Source: Mycolicibacter heraklionensis (GTDB lineage: Bacteria; Actinomycetota; Actinomycetes; Mycobacteriales; Mycobacteriaceae). Taken from it: DNA of 64,000 nucleotides. The DNA lies in assembly GCF_001021505.1 (NCBI RefSeq), contig NZ_LDPO01000015.1, positions 62,001 through 126,000 of the forward strand, given 5' to 3'. The translations under genes were made by a program, and so were the position numbers. This document shows positions 1 through 7,445 of this stretch, piece by piece; within the stretch, counting starts at the first letter, position 1, and each line of letters starts with the position of its first letter. Below the pieces are notes generated by a model. That model was not told the origin of the DNA, made no database searches, and worked only from the letters and a program-made list of their open reading frames with translations.

Positions 1-112
1 GGTCGCCCATCATGGTGGCGTCCATCAGGTTGATCTCGCCGTGGCTGATACCTACCCGGGCCACCGGTCCGTCCTGGGTGACCGTCAGCGACGTCAGGGA
101 ATCGAGACCCAT
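1..112 (-). CDS. Enoyl-CoA hydratase/isomerase family protein, N-terminal part
   Basis: Only the first 37 codons lie in the window; the gene runs off the left edge. The reverse-strand reading from ATG at 112 gives a start with GPVARVGISHGEINLMDATM, which resembles the first beta strands of crotonase-fold proteins, where a hydrophobic strand is followed by an N-x-MD-type segment. Crotonases hydrate or isomerise acyl-CoA thioesters in beta-oxidation. It starts 11 bases after the stop of the upstream VOC gene on the same strand, so the two are probably co-transcribed. The family call rests on a short N-terminal stretch. Confidence 0.55.
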   Translation of the reverse strand, partial: MGLDSLTSLTVTQDGPVARVGISHGEINLMDATMMGD

Positions 113-123
113 GAGTGCCCGGC

Positions 124-663
124 TCAGCCGAGCTGGGTGGTGGTCGTCTTCGACGTGACCACCTTGGGGTCAGCGGCTCGCTCGGTACTGTTCAGCAACT
201 TGTGCGCCTGCTCCGGGTCGGGTTCGAACCCGGGGGTGTCGCGGCAGAGCTCGATCATGATGCCGTTGGGGTCCAGGTAGTACAGCGAGTGGCACCAGCC
301 GTGGTCGACGTCCATCAGCGCCTTGATGCCGGCGGCGTCCATCCGCGCCCGGACTTCGTTCTGCTTCTCCTCGGTGGCCCGGAATGCGAAGTGGTTCACC
401 CACACCGGCAGTCCGTTCGGACGTGACAACGAGCTGGACCAGTCGGGCTTCTCCCCGACGCCGTGCAGGTCGAAGAACGCGATGCACGAGCCGTCGCCGA
501 GGTCGTAGAACACATGCCGGAAGAAGCCTTCTTGCAGGTGCTCGACTTCGGTGTGCACCAGCGGCAGGCCCAGCAGGTCTTCGTAGAAGTGATTGGTCGC
601 TTCCAGGTCGGCGCAGGCGTAGGCCGCGTGGTGCAGGCCGACGGCGGGCTTGGGGGACGTCAC
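124..663 (-). CDS. VOC (glyoxalase/extradiol dioxygenase fold) family protein
   Basis: This 179-residue protein has the vicinal oxygen chelate fold. An early HHAAYA segment (His11/12), a central NHFAF segment and a late IMIELC segment sit where the family places its His/His/Glu metal ligands. The LDPNG turn before the last ligand is also typical. The length suits a single two-repeat VOC unit of the glyoxalase or extradiol-dioxygenase-like class; the substrate cannot be told. The start is GTG at 663 with GAGGAGG about 11 bases upstream. It is divergent from the SnoaL-like gene at 797 and may share the KstR-type palindrome between them. The enoyl-CoA hydratase follows downstream. Confidence 0.8.
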   Translation of the reverse strand: MTSPKPAVGLHHAAYACADLEATNHFYEDLLGLPLVHTEVEHLQEGFFRHVFYDLGDGSCIAFFDLHGVGEKPDWSSSLSRPNGLPVWVNHFAFRATEEKQNEVRARMDAAGIKALMDVDHGWCHSLYYLDPNGIMIELCRDTPGFEPDPEQAHKLLNSTERAADPKVVTSKTTTTQLG

Positions 664-772
664 TGGCTACCGAACCTCCTCACGGCCCGCGGCGGGCCGA
701 CGGCGCCACCGTAGCACTGCCGGTGAATATAAACCCAGATTCGATTCTGGGCGCGGACCCTCGACAACCTCG

Positions 773-788
773 CTAGAACGTGTTCTAG
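773..788. promoter_or_regulatory. KstR-type operator palindrome
   Basis: The sequence CTAGAAC-GT-GTTCTAG is an inverted repeat with 7-base arms. Its core TAGAACGTGTTCTA (774-787) fits the known KstR consensus TNNAACNNGTTNNA at every fixed position. KstR is the TetR repressor of sterol catabolism genes in mycobacteria. The site ends 8 bases before the ATG of the gene at 797 and lies 109 bases from the divergent VOC gene, so it could repress either or both. Binding is inferred. Confidence 0.75.
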
Positions 789-796
789 TTCTTGGC

Positions 797-1303
797 ATGA
801 CGAAACCGCAGTTCAGCCGCGCGGAACTCGCGGCCGCATTCGATGTGTTCGAGCAGACCGTCGCCCGTGCCGCCGAGACCAAGGACTGGGACGCCTGGGT
901 GGCGCACTACACCCCCGACGTCGAATACGTCGAGCACGCGATGGGCACCATGCACGGCCGTGATGAAGTGCGCAGCTGGATCCGCAAGACCATGTCGACG
1001 TTCCCGGGCAGCTACATGACCGAGTTTCCGGCACTGTGGTCGGTCATCGACGAGGACGGCGGGCGCATCATCTGCGAACTGGACAACCCGATGCGCGACC
1101 CGGGCGACGGCACCATCATCAGTGCCACCAACATCTCGATCGTCACCTACGCCGGCGACGGTCTGTGGTGCCGCCAGGAGGACATCTACAACCCGCTGCG
1201 CTTCGTGGCCGCGACCATGAAATGGTGCCGCAAAGCCCAGGAACTCGGCACCCTCGACGACGAAGCGGCGGCCTGGATGCAGCAGTTCGGAGGCAACGCG
1301 TGA
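797..1303 (+). CDS. SnoaL/NTF2-like protein (Rv0138-like)
   Basis: A 168-residue protein of the NTF2-like cone fold used by SnoaL cyclases, steroid isomerase-like proteins and related small-molecule enzymes. Aromatic- and acid-rich stretches such as WDAWVAHYTPDVEYVEHAMG match the SnoaL pattern. No catalytic residue can be assigned firmly. Its stop overlaps the GTG of the next gene by four bases, and synteny matches Rv0138-Rv0139-Rv0140. ATG 797 lies just after a KstR-type palindrome and has only a weak ribosome binding site. Steroid or lipid turnover is an inference from that operator. Confidence 0.75.
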   Translation: MTKPQFSRAELAAAFDVFEQTVARAAETKDWDAWVAHYTPDVEYVEHAMGTMHGRDEVRSWIRKTMSTFPGSYMTEFPALWSVIDEDGGRIICELDNPMRDPGDGTIISATNISIVTYAGDGLWCRQEDIYNPLRFVAATMKWCRKAQELGTLDDEAAAWMQQFGGNA

Positions 1304-2313
1304 GCGGCAAGCCCAAGCTTGTCATCGGGGCCAACGGGTTCCTGGGGTCGCACGTCACCCGCCAGCTCGTCGACGCCGGCGAAGACGTGCGGGTGATGGT
1401 GCGCCCGAGCGCCAACACCATCGCCATCGACCACCTCGACGTCACTCGGTTCCACGGCGACATCTTCGACTCCGCCACCCTGGCCGAGGCGATGGCGGGC
1501 TGCGACGACGTCTACTACTGCGTCGTGGACACCCGCGCCTGGCTGCGCGACCCGAGCCCGTTGTTCCACACCAACGTCGAGGGCACGCGCAATGTCCTGG
1601 CAGTTGCCAAAGACGCCGACCTGCACCGCTTCGTGTTCACCAGCAGCTACGCCACGGTGGGCCGGCGCCGCGGTCACGTCGCCACCGAGGACGACATCAT
1701 CAACCCGCGCGGACTCACGCCCTACGTCCAGTCCCGGGTACAGGCCGAAGAGCTGGTGCTGCGCAGTGCCGCCGAATCCGGCCTGCCTGCCGTCGCGATG
1801 TGTGTGTCCACCACCTACGGCGACGGCGACTGGGGCCGGACCCCGCACGGGGCCTTCATCGCCGGGGCGGTGTTCGGCAAACTGCCGTTCCTGATGCGAG
1901 GGATCGAGCTGGAGGTGGTCGGAGTGGACGACGCCGCCCGCGCGATGATCCTGGCCGCCGAGCGTGGACGCAACGGCCAGCGCTACTTGATTTCCGAGCG
2001 GCTGATCCAGCTGCAGGACGTGGTCAAGATCGCGGCCGACGAAGCAGGTATGCCCGCGCCGTCGCGTTCGATCTCGGTGCCAGCGCTGTATGCGCTGGGG
2101 GCATTGGGCAGCATGCGGGCGAGCCTGACCGGAAAGGACGCCGAGCTGAGCTTGAAGTCGGTGCGGATGATGCGCGCCGAAGCCCCGGTCGATCACAGCA
2201 AGGCGGTGCGCGAGCTCGGCTGGCAACCACGACCGGTTGAGGAATCGATCCGGGAGGCGGCGCGTTTCTGGATGAAACTGCGTGACGCCAAGAAGCGAGG
2301 TACCCCGGCATGA
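1300..2313 (+). CDS. NAD-dependent epimerase/dehydratase family oxidoreductase (Rv0139-like)
   Basis: This 337-residue extended SDR has the nucleotide-binding motif GANGFLG at residues 10-16 and an FTSSYATVG strand where the catalytic Ser/Thr lies. The usual YxxxK is replaced by YVQSR, an atypical YxxxR that may change or weaken activity. It resembles 3-beta-hydroxysteroid dehydrogenase and dihydroflavonol reductase-like enzymes. The GTG at 1300 overlaps the preceding stop, and its own stop overlaps the next ATG (ATGA), so it is the middle gene of a three-gene operon behind the KstR-type site. Confidence 0.8.
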   Translation: MSGKPKLVIGANGFLGSHVTRQLVDAGEDVRVMVRPSANTIAIDHLDVTRFHGDIFDSATLAEAMAGCDDVYYCVVDTRAWLRDPSPLFHTNVEGTRNVLAVAKDADLHRFVFTSSYATVGRRRGHVATEDDIINPRGLTPYVQSRVQAEELVLRSAAESGLPAVAMCVSTTYGDGDWGRTPHGAFIAGAVFGKLPFLMRGIELEVVGVDDAARAMILAAERGRNGQRYLISERLIQLQDVVKIAADEAGMPAPSRSISVPALYALGALGSMRASLTGKDAELSLKSVRMMRAEAPVDHSKAVRELGWQPRPVEESIREAARFWMKLRDAKKRGTPA

Positions 2314-2705
2314 CACACGGCCATTCAGGCAGACGTCCGATTCACACCCCGACTGCCGACTACCCGATCACCGTGACCCCGACCGGGCGCCAGGTCACGG
2401 TACGGATCGACGGCGAGATCATCGCCGACACCGCCGACGCACTGACGCTGCAGGAATCGAATCATCCTGCGGTGCAGTATATTCCGCTGGCGGATGTCAA
2501 GACCGATCTGCTGACCCGCACACAGACCACCAGCTACTGTCCGTTCAAGGGCGATGCCGCCTATTACAGCGTCACCACCGCGGCCGGCCGATGCGTCGCC
2601 GACGCGATCTGGACCTATGAGCAGCCATTTCCGGCCGTTGCGCCGATCGCCGGGCACGTTGCGTTCTACCCCGACAAGGCCGACATCAGCATCGCCGGAG
2701 GCTGA
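2310..2705 (+). CDS. DUF427 domain protein (Rv0140-like)
   Basis: A 131-residue single-domain DUF427 protein. The family signature TTSYCPFKGDAAYYS is present, followed by an AIWTYEQPFPA stretch and a C-terminal VAFYPDKADI strand. DUF427 proteins are small beta-rich proteins with no agreed biochemical role, often found beside oxidoreductases. The ATG overlaps the stop of the epimerase gene, so it is the last gene of the 797-2705 operon. A second, larger DUF427 protein is encoded at 16658-17344. Confidence 0.85.
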   Translation: MTHGHSGRRPIHTPTADYPITVTPTGRQVTVRIDGEIIADTADALTLQESNHPAVQYIPLADVKTDLLTRTQTTSYCPFKGDAAYYSVTTAAGRCVADAIWTYEQPFPAVAPIAGHVAFYPDKADISIAGG

Positions 2706-2720
2706 GGCTTACCAGCCCTT

Positions 2721-3110
2721 CTACAGGCCCAGCAATTGCCCGGCGAACCGGGTGTCGGTGTACTCGCGCACTGAGACGATCCGTCCGTCCTGGGTGTCGA
2801 CGATGTACGCCAGCGGACTGTCGTAGTGCGAGCCGTCGGCGGCGTGACAGTCGCCCAGCGCCTCGATCACCACGGTCTCGTGTTCGTTGATGCACCGGAC
2901 CAGCTCCAGGTTGATCCGCAGGCCGAGTCGCCGCTGTTCGACTTCCAAGCGCAGCTCGTCCTTGTCGACGGCCTGGCGGGTCAGGATGCTCCACCAGGTG
3001 AAGTCGTCGCTGACCAGCGCAAAAATATCGTCCAGGTCGTCGTCGCCGCAGATGCCTTGGAGAAACATCCACGCCAATTCCGCCTGCGGATCGTCGAACG
3101 GGGTGGCCAT
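2721..3110 (-). CDS. SnoaL-like protein (Rv0141c-like)
   Basis: A 129-residue NTF2/SnoaL-like protein. It has an N-terminal helix, the acid-rich GDDDLDDIFALVSDDFTWW segment and a C-terminal IVSVREYTDTRF strand, a common ending in SnoaL-like folds. The substrate is unknown. It is convergent with the DUF427 gene, with a 15-base gap, and divergent from the glycosylase ORF. Its ATG at 3110 lies inside the longest possible 5' end of that ORF. The position between DUF427 and the glycosylase matches Rv0141c. Confidence 0.75.
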   Translation of the reverse strand: MATPFDDPQAELAWMFLQGICGDDDLDDIFALVSDDFTWWSILTRQAVDKDELRLEVEQRRLGLRINLELVRCINEHETVVIEALGDCHAADGSHYDSPLAYIVDTQDGRIVSVREYTDTRFAGQLLGL

Positions 3111-4101
3111 TTGTCCATCGTGGCCGCGCGGCGCGGAGCGGTCAACGAGGACGGGAGATCCTTATGATCGCGTCATCAGTAATTCGCTTCGTCGTACCGT
3201 CGCTTTTCCCGGCCCGGCCAGCCCCGCGCTGACGCTGGCCCCGCTGCGCCGCGGGCCGGGCGACCCCTGCCTGCAATTCGTCGACGGTGCCATTTGGCGA
3301 ACCAGCTTGATGCCCAGCGGGCCGGTGACGGCGTGCATCATCCAGGTGGCGCCCGATGCGGTGGACTGCGCGGCCTGGGGTGCCGGGGCCGCGGAGTTCC
3401 TTGACGGCGCACCGGGCTTGTTGGGCGTCCACGACGACGCGGCCGACTTCGCGCCCACCGACCCGACGGTGGCCGCCGCGTATCGGCGCGTGCCGCACCT
3501 GCGGTTGGGTCGAACCGGCCGGGTGCTCGAGGCGCTCGTCCCGGCCGTGCTCGAGCAGCGGGTGCCCGGAGCCGACGCCTTTCGGGCCTGGCGGCTGCTG
3601 GTCACCGAGTTCGGCTCGCCGGCTCCCGGCCCGGCGCCGTCGCGAATGCGGGTGCCGCCGTCGGCGCAGACCTGGCGGACCATCCCGTCATGGAAGTTCC
3701 ATCGCGCCAACGTTGATGGCGGACGGGCCCGCACCATCGTCGGTTGCGCGGGGCGGGCGGCTGCCCTGGAGCGGCTGGTGGCCCGCCCGGCCGCGGAGTC
3801 CCGGGCGGCACTGATGTCGCTGCCCGGCGTCGGCGAGTGGACCGCCGCCGAAACAGCGCAGCGCGCCTTCGGTGATGCCGATGCGTTGTCGGTGGGCGAC
3901 TATCACCTTGCGACGATGATCGGCCGCACGCTGCTCGGCCTGCCGCTCGACGAGCCGTTCACCGACGAAGCCATGGTCGAACTGCTCGAGCCGATGCGGC
4001 CGCACCGGCACCGGGTGGTGCGGTTGCTGATCGAAAGCGGGCTCGCCGTCAGCAAACGACGCGGGCCGCGACTGGCCCTGCAGCGGATCAGCTCGCTGTA
4101 G
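3103..4101 (+). CDS. DNA-3-methyladenine glycosylase-like protein (Rv0142-like), start uncertain
   Basis: A base-excision repair glycosylase of the helix-hairpin-helix superfamily. The HhH motif reads SLPGVGEWTAAETAQRAFG and is followed by SVGDYH, whose Asp is in the place of the catalytic Asp of AlkA-type enzymes. It would remove alkylated bases from DNA. The recognisable protein begins near 3172 (VISNSLRRTVAF), but no standard start codon lies there; the only in-frame upstream start is GTG 3103, used here with little confidence. A well-spaced GGGAGA plus ATG at 3164 is out of frame. The 3' end overlaps the convergent TetR gene by 14 bases. Confidence 0.75.
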   Translation: MAICPSWPRGAERSTRTGDPYDRVISNSLRRTVAFPGPASPALTLAPLRRGPGDPCLQFVDGAIWRTSLMPSGPVTACIIQVAPDAVDCAAWGAGAAEFLDGAPGLLGVHDDAADFAPTDPTVAAAYRRVPHLRLGRTGRVLEALVPAVLEQRVPGADAFRAWRLLVTEFGSPAPGPAPSRMRVPPSAQTWRTIPSWKFHRANVDGGRARTIVGCAGRAAALERLVARPAAESRAALMSLPGVGEWTAAETAQRAFGDADALSVGDYHLATMIGRTLLGLPLDEPFTDEAMVELLEPMRPHRHRVVRLLIESGLAVSKRRGPRLALQRISSL

Positions 4102-4678
4102 ACGGCTTGCCGGGCTGGGCGTCGGTCGCCGTGGCAAACCTTCCGGAGTCGAGTGCATCGAGCAACTGTGCGGCGATCCACTCGAACGTGGAGGTGTCGC
4201 GCGGCAACAGGGCTTGCTCGTAACCGATCAGCAGATAGATCGCCCAGTTTGCGAACAGTTGCGCCTGCCGCTTGTCATGGAGGACTTCCAGTGCCGACTC
4301 GAAGAGAACGTCGAAGCGTTGCTGATCCACCTCGGCCTGCACGGCATGCACACGCGGGTCCGCCGAGCTCCAGGAGCGGATGGAGGCTTCGGCCCCGTGG
4401 GGGAGAGTCAGGCCGATCTGGATCAGGCTGTCGAGGCGCTGCCGCGGGTCGGGTATCGCACGTAGGAACTCCACGTGCTGGAGCGTGCGGACGTCCAGCC
4501 AGTGTTGAACCAGGTCACGGGTGTAAACCGGCCAGCTGGTGAAGTAGTGATAAAACGACCCCGTGGTCACCCCGAGCCGGTTGCACACTTCGGCGAGCTT
4601 GAGGCCGCCGTAGCCCAATTCGGACAGCACTTCGAGACCTGTCTCGAAGTACGCCTGACGAGAGAGAACCGCGCCCAT
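4088..4678 (-). CDS. TetR family transcriptional regulator
   Basis: A 196-residue regulator with an N-terminal TetR helix-turn-helix. LKLAEVCNRLGVTTGSFYHYF is the usual recognition segment and ends in the FYHYF signature. The rest is a helical ligand-binding and dimerisation domain without a recognisable subclass. It is divergent from another TetR gene starting near 4794, about 115 bases away. Local autoregulation in that gap is likely but no clear palindrome was seen there. It ends convergently inside the last codons of the glycosylase gene. Confidence 0.85.
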   Translation of the reverse strand: MGAVLSRQAYFETGLEVLSELGYGGLKLAEVCNRLGVTTGSFYHYFTSWPVYTRDLVQHWLDVRTLQHVEFLRAIPDPRQRLDSLIQIGLTLPHGAEASIRSWSSADPRVHAVQAEVDQQRFDVLFESALEVLHDKRQAQLFANWAIYLLIGYEQALLPRDTSTFEWIAAQLLDALDSGRFATATDAQPGKPSTAS

Positions 4679-4793
4679 AAGTCGACTTTAGTTCGCTGGA
4701 CGCAGTTGGCATACAGCGCGGCTGAGTCTTAAGTGAATCTTGGTAATTACGGTTTTTCTCGGGTCCGAGGCTGTGCCGTGCCACACTTGTCCA

Positions 4794-5444
4794 GTGCGGG
4801 ATGCGGCATTTCGCAGGGTGGGGCGCCCCCGCGGGGCGCGGTCTGGCGTGACCAGAGAGCGCATCGTCACGGCCGCCAGCGGGTTGTTCGGCGAATTCGG
4901 CTACCACGCAACGACGTTCCAGGCGGTGGCGGAGCGGGCACAGCTGACCCGCCCGGCGATCAACCACTATTTTCCTAGCAAGCAACTGCTCTATCAGGCG
5001 GTTCTTACGCAGGCTGCGACCCTGTTCGAGCGCGCCGTCGAACAGGCGCGCACCGAGTCCACCCTGATCGGACAGCTTTCCTCCATCATTGTCTCGTTCG
5101 CTCAGCTCGGCGAAGAAGACCGCACGGTGGCGGCGTTTGCGGTCACCGCGGTGGTAGATGCCCAGCGCGACCCGGTGTTGAAGTCATTGGTCGGCGACAT
5201 CCAAGGCCCGCCCCGGGCGTTTCTGGCCGAAGCGCTCACCGACGCCGTCGACCGGGGAGAGCTGGTCACGAACTCCGGGATCGGTGAGCTGACCGAGATG
5301 CTGCTGGCCGTGTGGTGGGGAGTCGCGTTCTATGTCTCGCTGGTGGGTAATCAGGCGACCTCGGCGGGGGTGGTCGCCACGCTGCAGGCGCTGTTGACCC
5401 AGGAACTCTGGCAGTTGCGTCAGCCAGCCGACGGAAAAAGTTAA
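4794..5444 (+). CDS. TetR family transcriptional regulator
   Basis: A regulator of about 216 residues from GTG 4794. It opens with a basic arm (RVGRPRGARSGVTRERI) and a TetR helix-turn-helix ending TRPAINHYFPSK. TTG 4740 and GTG 4773 or 4818 are alternative starts; 4794 was chosen because it leaves a normal-length arm. The C-terminal half is a helical effector domain. Its stop codon lies inside a 24-base inverted repeat (5437-5460) upstream of the methyltransferase gene, so it may regulate that gene. It is divergent from the TetR gene at 4678. Confidence 0.8.
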   Translation: MRDAAFRRVGRPRGARSGVTRERIVTAASGLFGEFGYHATTFQAVAERAQLTRPAINHYFPSKQLLYQAVLTQAATLFERAVEQARTESTLIGQLSSIIVSFAQLGEEDRTVAAFAVTAVVDAQRDPVLKSLVGDIQGPPRAFLAEALTDAVDRGELVTNSGIGELTEMLLAVWWGVAFYVSLVGNQATSAGVVATLQALLTQELWQLRQPADGKS

Positions 5445-5460
5445 TAGCCCGGCTAACTTT
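5437..5460. promoter_or_regulatory. Inverted repeat, candidate TetR operator before methyltransferase gene
   Basis: AAAGTTA-N10-TAACTTT is a perfect 7+7 inverted repeat with a 10-base spacer. It overlaps the TetR stop codon and sits 50 bases before the methyltransferase ATG. The total length of 24 bases suits a TetR dimer-of-dimers site. Without a T-tract it is less likely to be a terminator, though the arms could pair as a weak hairpin. Confidence 0.5.
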
Positions 5461-5510
5461 CATCGGTAGGATGGCGTGCGACACCGGCCGCGACCAAACG
5501 AGGTAACCCG

Positions 5511-6449
5511 ATGAGCGCACTCCGTACCCACGACGACACCTGGGATATCGCCACCAGTGTCGGCTCGACGGCGGTAATGGTGGCCGCTGCCCGCGCGTCC
5601 GAGACCGCCAGCGCCGATCCGCTGATCAATGACCCGTACGCCGAGCTTCTGGTCGCCGGTGCCGGCACCGGGATCTGGGAGATGCTGCTCGACGACGCGT
5701 TGGTCGACAAGGTGGAGGCCATCGACGCCGAGGTGGCCGCGGTGTATCACCACATGCGCAACTACCAGGCGGTCCGCACCCACTTCTTCGACGCCTTCTT
5801 CGCCGACGCGGTCGCAGCCGGTATCCGCCAGGTGGTGATCCTGGCATCCGGACTGGACTCTCGGGCCTACCGGCTGGACTGGCCGGCCGGCACCGTCGTC
5901 TATGAGATCGACCAGCCGAAGGTCTTGGCCTACAAGGAGCAGACCCTGGCGGCCAACAATGTGACGCCGGCGGCAGAGCGCCGCGCGGTGGCCATTGACC
6001 TGCGACAGGACTGGCCGGCCGCGTTGACCGCCGCCGGTTTCGACCCCGCGGCCCCGACCGCATGGTTGGCCGAGGGACTGCTGATGTACCTGCCGGCCGA
6101 CGGCCAGGACCGGCTGTTCGACCAGATCACCGCGCTCAGTGCTCCGGGCAGCCGGATTGCTGCGGAGACCGCGGGTAACCACCGCAGCGACGAGCGGCGC
6201 CAGCAGATGTCGGAGCGGTTCAAGAAGATCGCGGAGACGATGGGCCTGACGCAGAGCGTGGACATCCAGGATCTGATCTATTCCGACGAGGACCGCGCGC
6301 CGGTTAGGGGATGGCTCGACGAGCACGGTTGGCGGGCCGCCTCTCAACCCTCCACCGCGGAGATGCGCCGGCTTAACCGCTGGGTGGACGTGTCGGTGAC
6401 GGACGACGCGGACGCGTTCTCCGAGTTCGTCACTGCGGTGCGTACCTGA
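5511..6449 (+). CDS. S-adenosylmethionine-dependent methyltransferase (Rv0145/Rv0146 family)
   Basis: A 312-residue class I methyltransferase of the large mycobacterial family modelled as TIGR00027. The SAM-binding region reads VVILASGLDSRAYRLDWP, followed by VVYEIDQPKVLAYK, and a later WLAEGLLMYLP segment is also family-typical. Substrates of these enzymes are mostly unknown; related proteins are linked to lipid or polyketide methylation. ATG 5511 has GAGG about 8 bases upstream. The gene follows a TetR gene and a candidate operator, which suggests local repression. Confidence 0.85.
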   Translation: MSALRTHDDTWDIATSVGSTAVMVAAARASETASADPLINDPYAELLVAGAGTGIWEMLLDDALVDKVEAIDAEVAAVYHHMRNYQAVRTHFFDAFFADAVAAGIRQVVILASGLDSRAYRLDWPAGTVVYEIDQPKVLAYKEQTLAANNVTPAAERRAVAIDLRQDWPAALTAAGFDPAAPTAWLAEGLLMYLPADGQDRLFDQITALSAPGSRIAAETAGNHRSDERRQQMSERFKKIAETMGLTQSVDIQDLIYSDEDRAPVRGWLDEHGWRAASQPSTAEMRRLNRWVDVSVTDDADAFSEFVTAVRT

Positions 6450-6476
6450 CCCGCATACCCGACCCGACATAGCGGA

Positions 6477-6521
6477 CTCGATTCATCCCCCGTATACAGG
6501 GAAGGCCTGGATCGAATCGAG
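6477..6521. repeat. Interrupted inverted repeat upstream of SDR gene
   Basis: CTCGATTC-ATCC at 6477-6488 pairs with GGAT-C-GAATCGAG at 6509-6521, leaving a 20-base loop and one bulged base. It ends 11 bases before the ATG at 6533, just ahead of the AGGAAGGAAA ribosome binding site. It could be an operator or a 5' leader hairpin; no T-tract is present. Confidence 0.35.
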
Positions 6522-6532
6522 GAAGGAAACTG

Positions 6533-7393
6533 ATGTCCGGAGTGCAGGATCGTGTTGTCGTCGTCACCGGAGCCGGTGGTGGGTTGGGCCGCGAATACGC
6601 CCTGACCTTGGCCCGCGAAGGGGCCTGCGTGGTGGTCAACGATCTCGGGGGTGCCCGCGACGGCACCGGCGCCGGGCACAACATGGCCGACCACGTCGTC
6701 GCTGAGATCAAGGAGGCCGGCGGCCGGGCCGTCGCCAACTACGACAGCGTCGCCGACGCCGATGGCGCGGCCAACATCATCAAGACTGCGATCGACGAGT
6801 TCGGGAAGGTCGACGGCGTGGTCAGCAACGCCGGCATCCTGCGCGACGGCACCTTCCACAAGATGACGTCGGAGAACTGGGACGCCGTGCTGCAGGTGCA
6901 CCTCTACGGCGGCTACAACGTGGTGCGGGCGGCGTGGCCGCACTTCCGTGAGCAGAGCTACGGCCGCGTGGTCGTCGCCACCTCCACCAGCGGGCTGTTC
7001 GGCAACTTCGGGCAGGCCAACTACGGTGCGGCCAAGCTCGGCCTGGTCGGCATGATCAACACGCTGGCCATCGAGGGCGCCAAGTACAACATCAAGGCCA
7101 ACGCGATCGCCCCCATCGCGGCGACCCGGATGACCGAGGACATCCTGCCGCCGGAGGTGCTGGCCAAGCTGAAGCCCGAATACGTCGCACCGGTGGTCGC
7201 CTACCTGTGCACCGAAGAGGTCGCCGAGACCGGCTCGGTGTTCATCGCCGGCGGCGGCAAGGTGCAGCGGACGGCGCTGTTCGAGAACGCCGGCGCCACC
7301 TTTGAGAACCCGCCGTCGGTCGAGGAGATCGCGGCGCAGTGGTCGACGATCACCGACCTTTCGGCGGCCAAGTCGGCCAGCTTCTCGCTGTAG
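6533..7393 (+). CDS. Short-chain dehydrogenase of multifunctional-enzyme type (Rv0148-like)
   Basis: A 286-residue SDR. It has the cofactor motif TGAGGGLGREYA near residue 14, a VVNDLGG loop, NAGILRDGTF, a catalytic Ser in TSTSG and YGAAK as the YxxxK pair. This arrangement and the C-terminal extension with KVQR match the 3-hydroxyacyl-CoA dehydrogenase domain of peroxisomal multifunctional enzyme 2 and the M. tuberculosis protein Rv0148. The expected role is NAD-dependent oxidation of a 3-hydroxyacyl-CoA. A strong AGGAAGGAAA lies before ATG 6533. It converges with ptpB over a shared hairpin. Confidence 0.9.
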   Translation: MSGVQDRVVVVTGAGGGLGREYALTLAREGACVVVNDLGGARDGTGAGHNMADHVVAEIKEAGGRAVANYDSVADADGAANIIKTAIDEFGKVDGVVSNAGILRDGTFHKMTSENWDAVLQVHLYGGYNVVRAAWPHFREQSYGRVVVATSTSGLFGNFGQANYGAAKLGLVGMINTLAIEGAKYNIKANAIAPIAATRMTEDILPPEVLAKLKPEYVAPVVAYLCTEEVAETGSVFIAGGGKVQRTALFENAGATFENPPSVEEIAAQWSTITDLSAAKSASFSL

Positions 7394-7415
7394 CGGCCGG
7401 CCGGATTCGGGACGT

Positions 7416-7445
7416 GGCGCGCTGCTCCTAGCCGAGCAGCGCGCC
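7416..7445. terminator. Hairpin between convergent SDR and ptpB genes
   Basis: GGCGCGCTGCTC at 7416-7427 pairs perfectly with GAGCAGCGCGCC at 7434-7445 around a six-base loop CTAGCC. The loop contains the ptpB stop codon. The very stable 12-base GC stem lies between two convergent genes and may stop transcription in both directions, although there is no T-tract, as is usual in mycobacteria. Confidence 0.6.

Noticed and set aside
1186..2316. Long reverse-strand open frame opposite the epimerase gene
   Set aside because: The forward frame has a clear SDR motif and overlapping gene junctions; the reverse frame is a GC-skew shadow without recognisable features.
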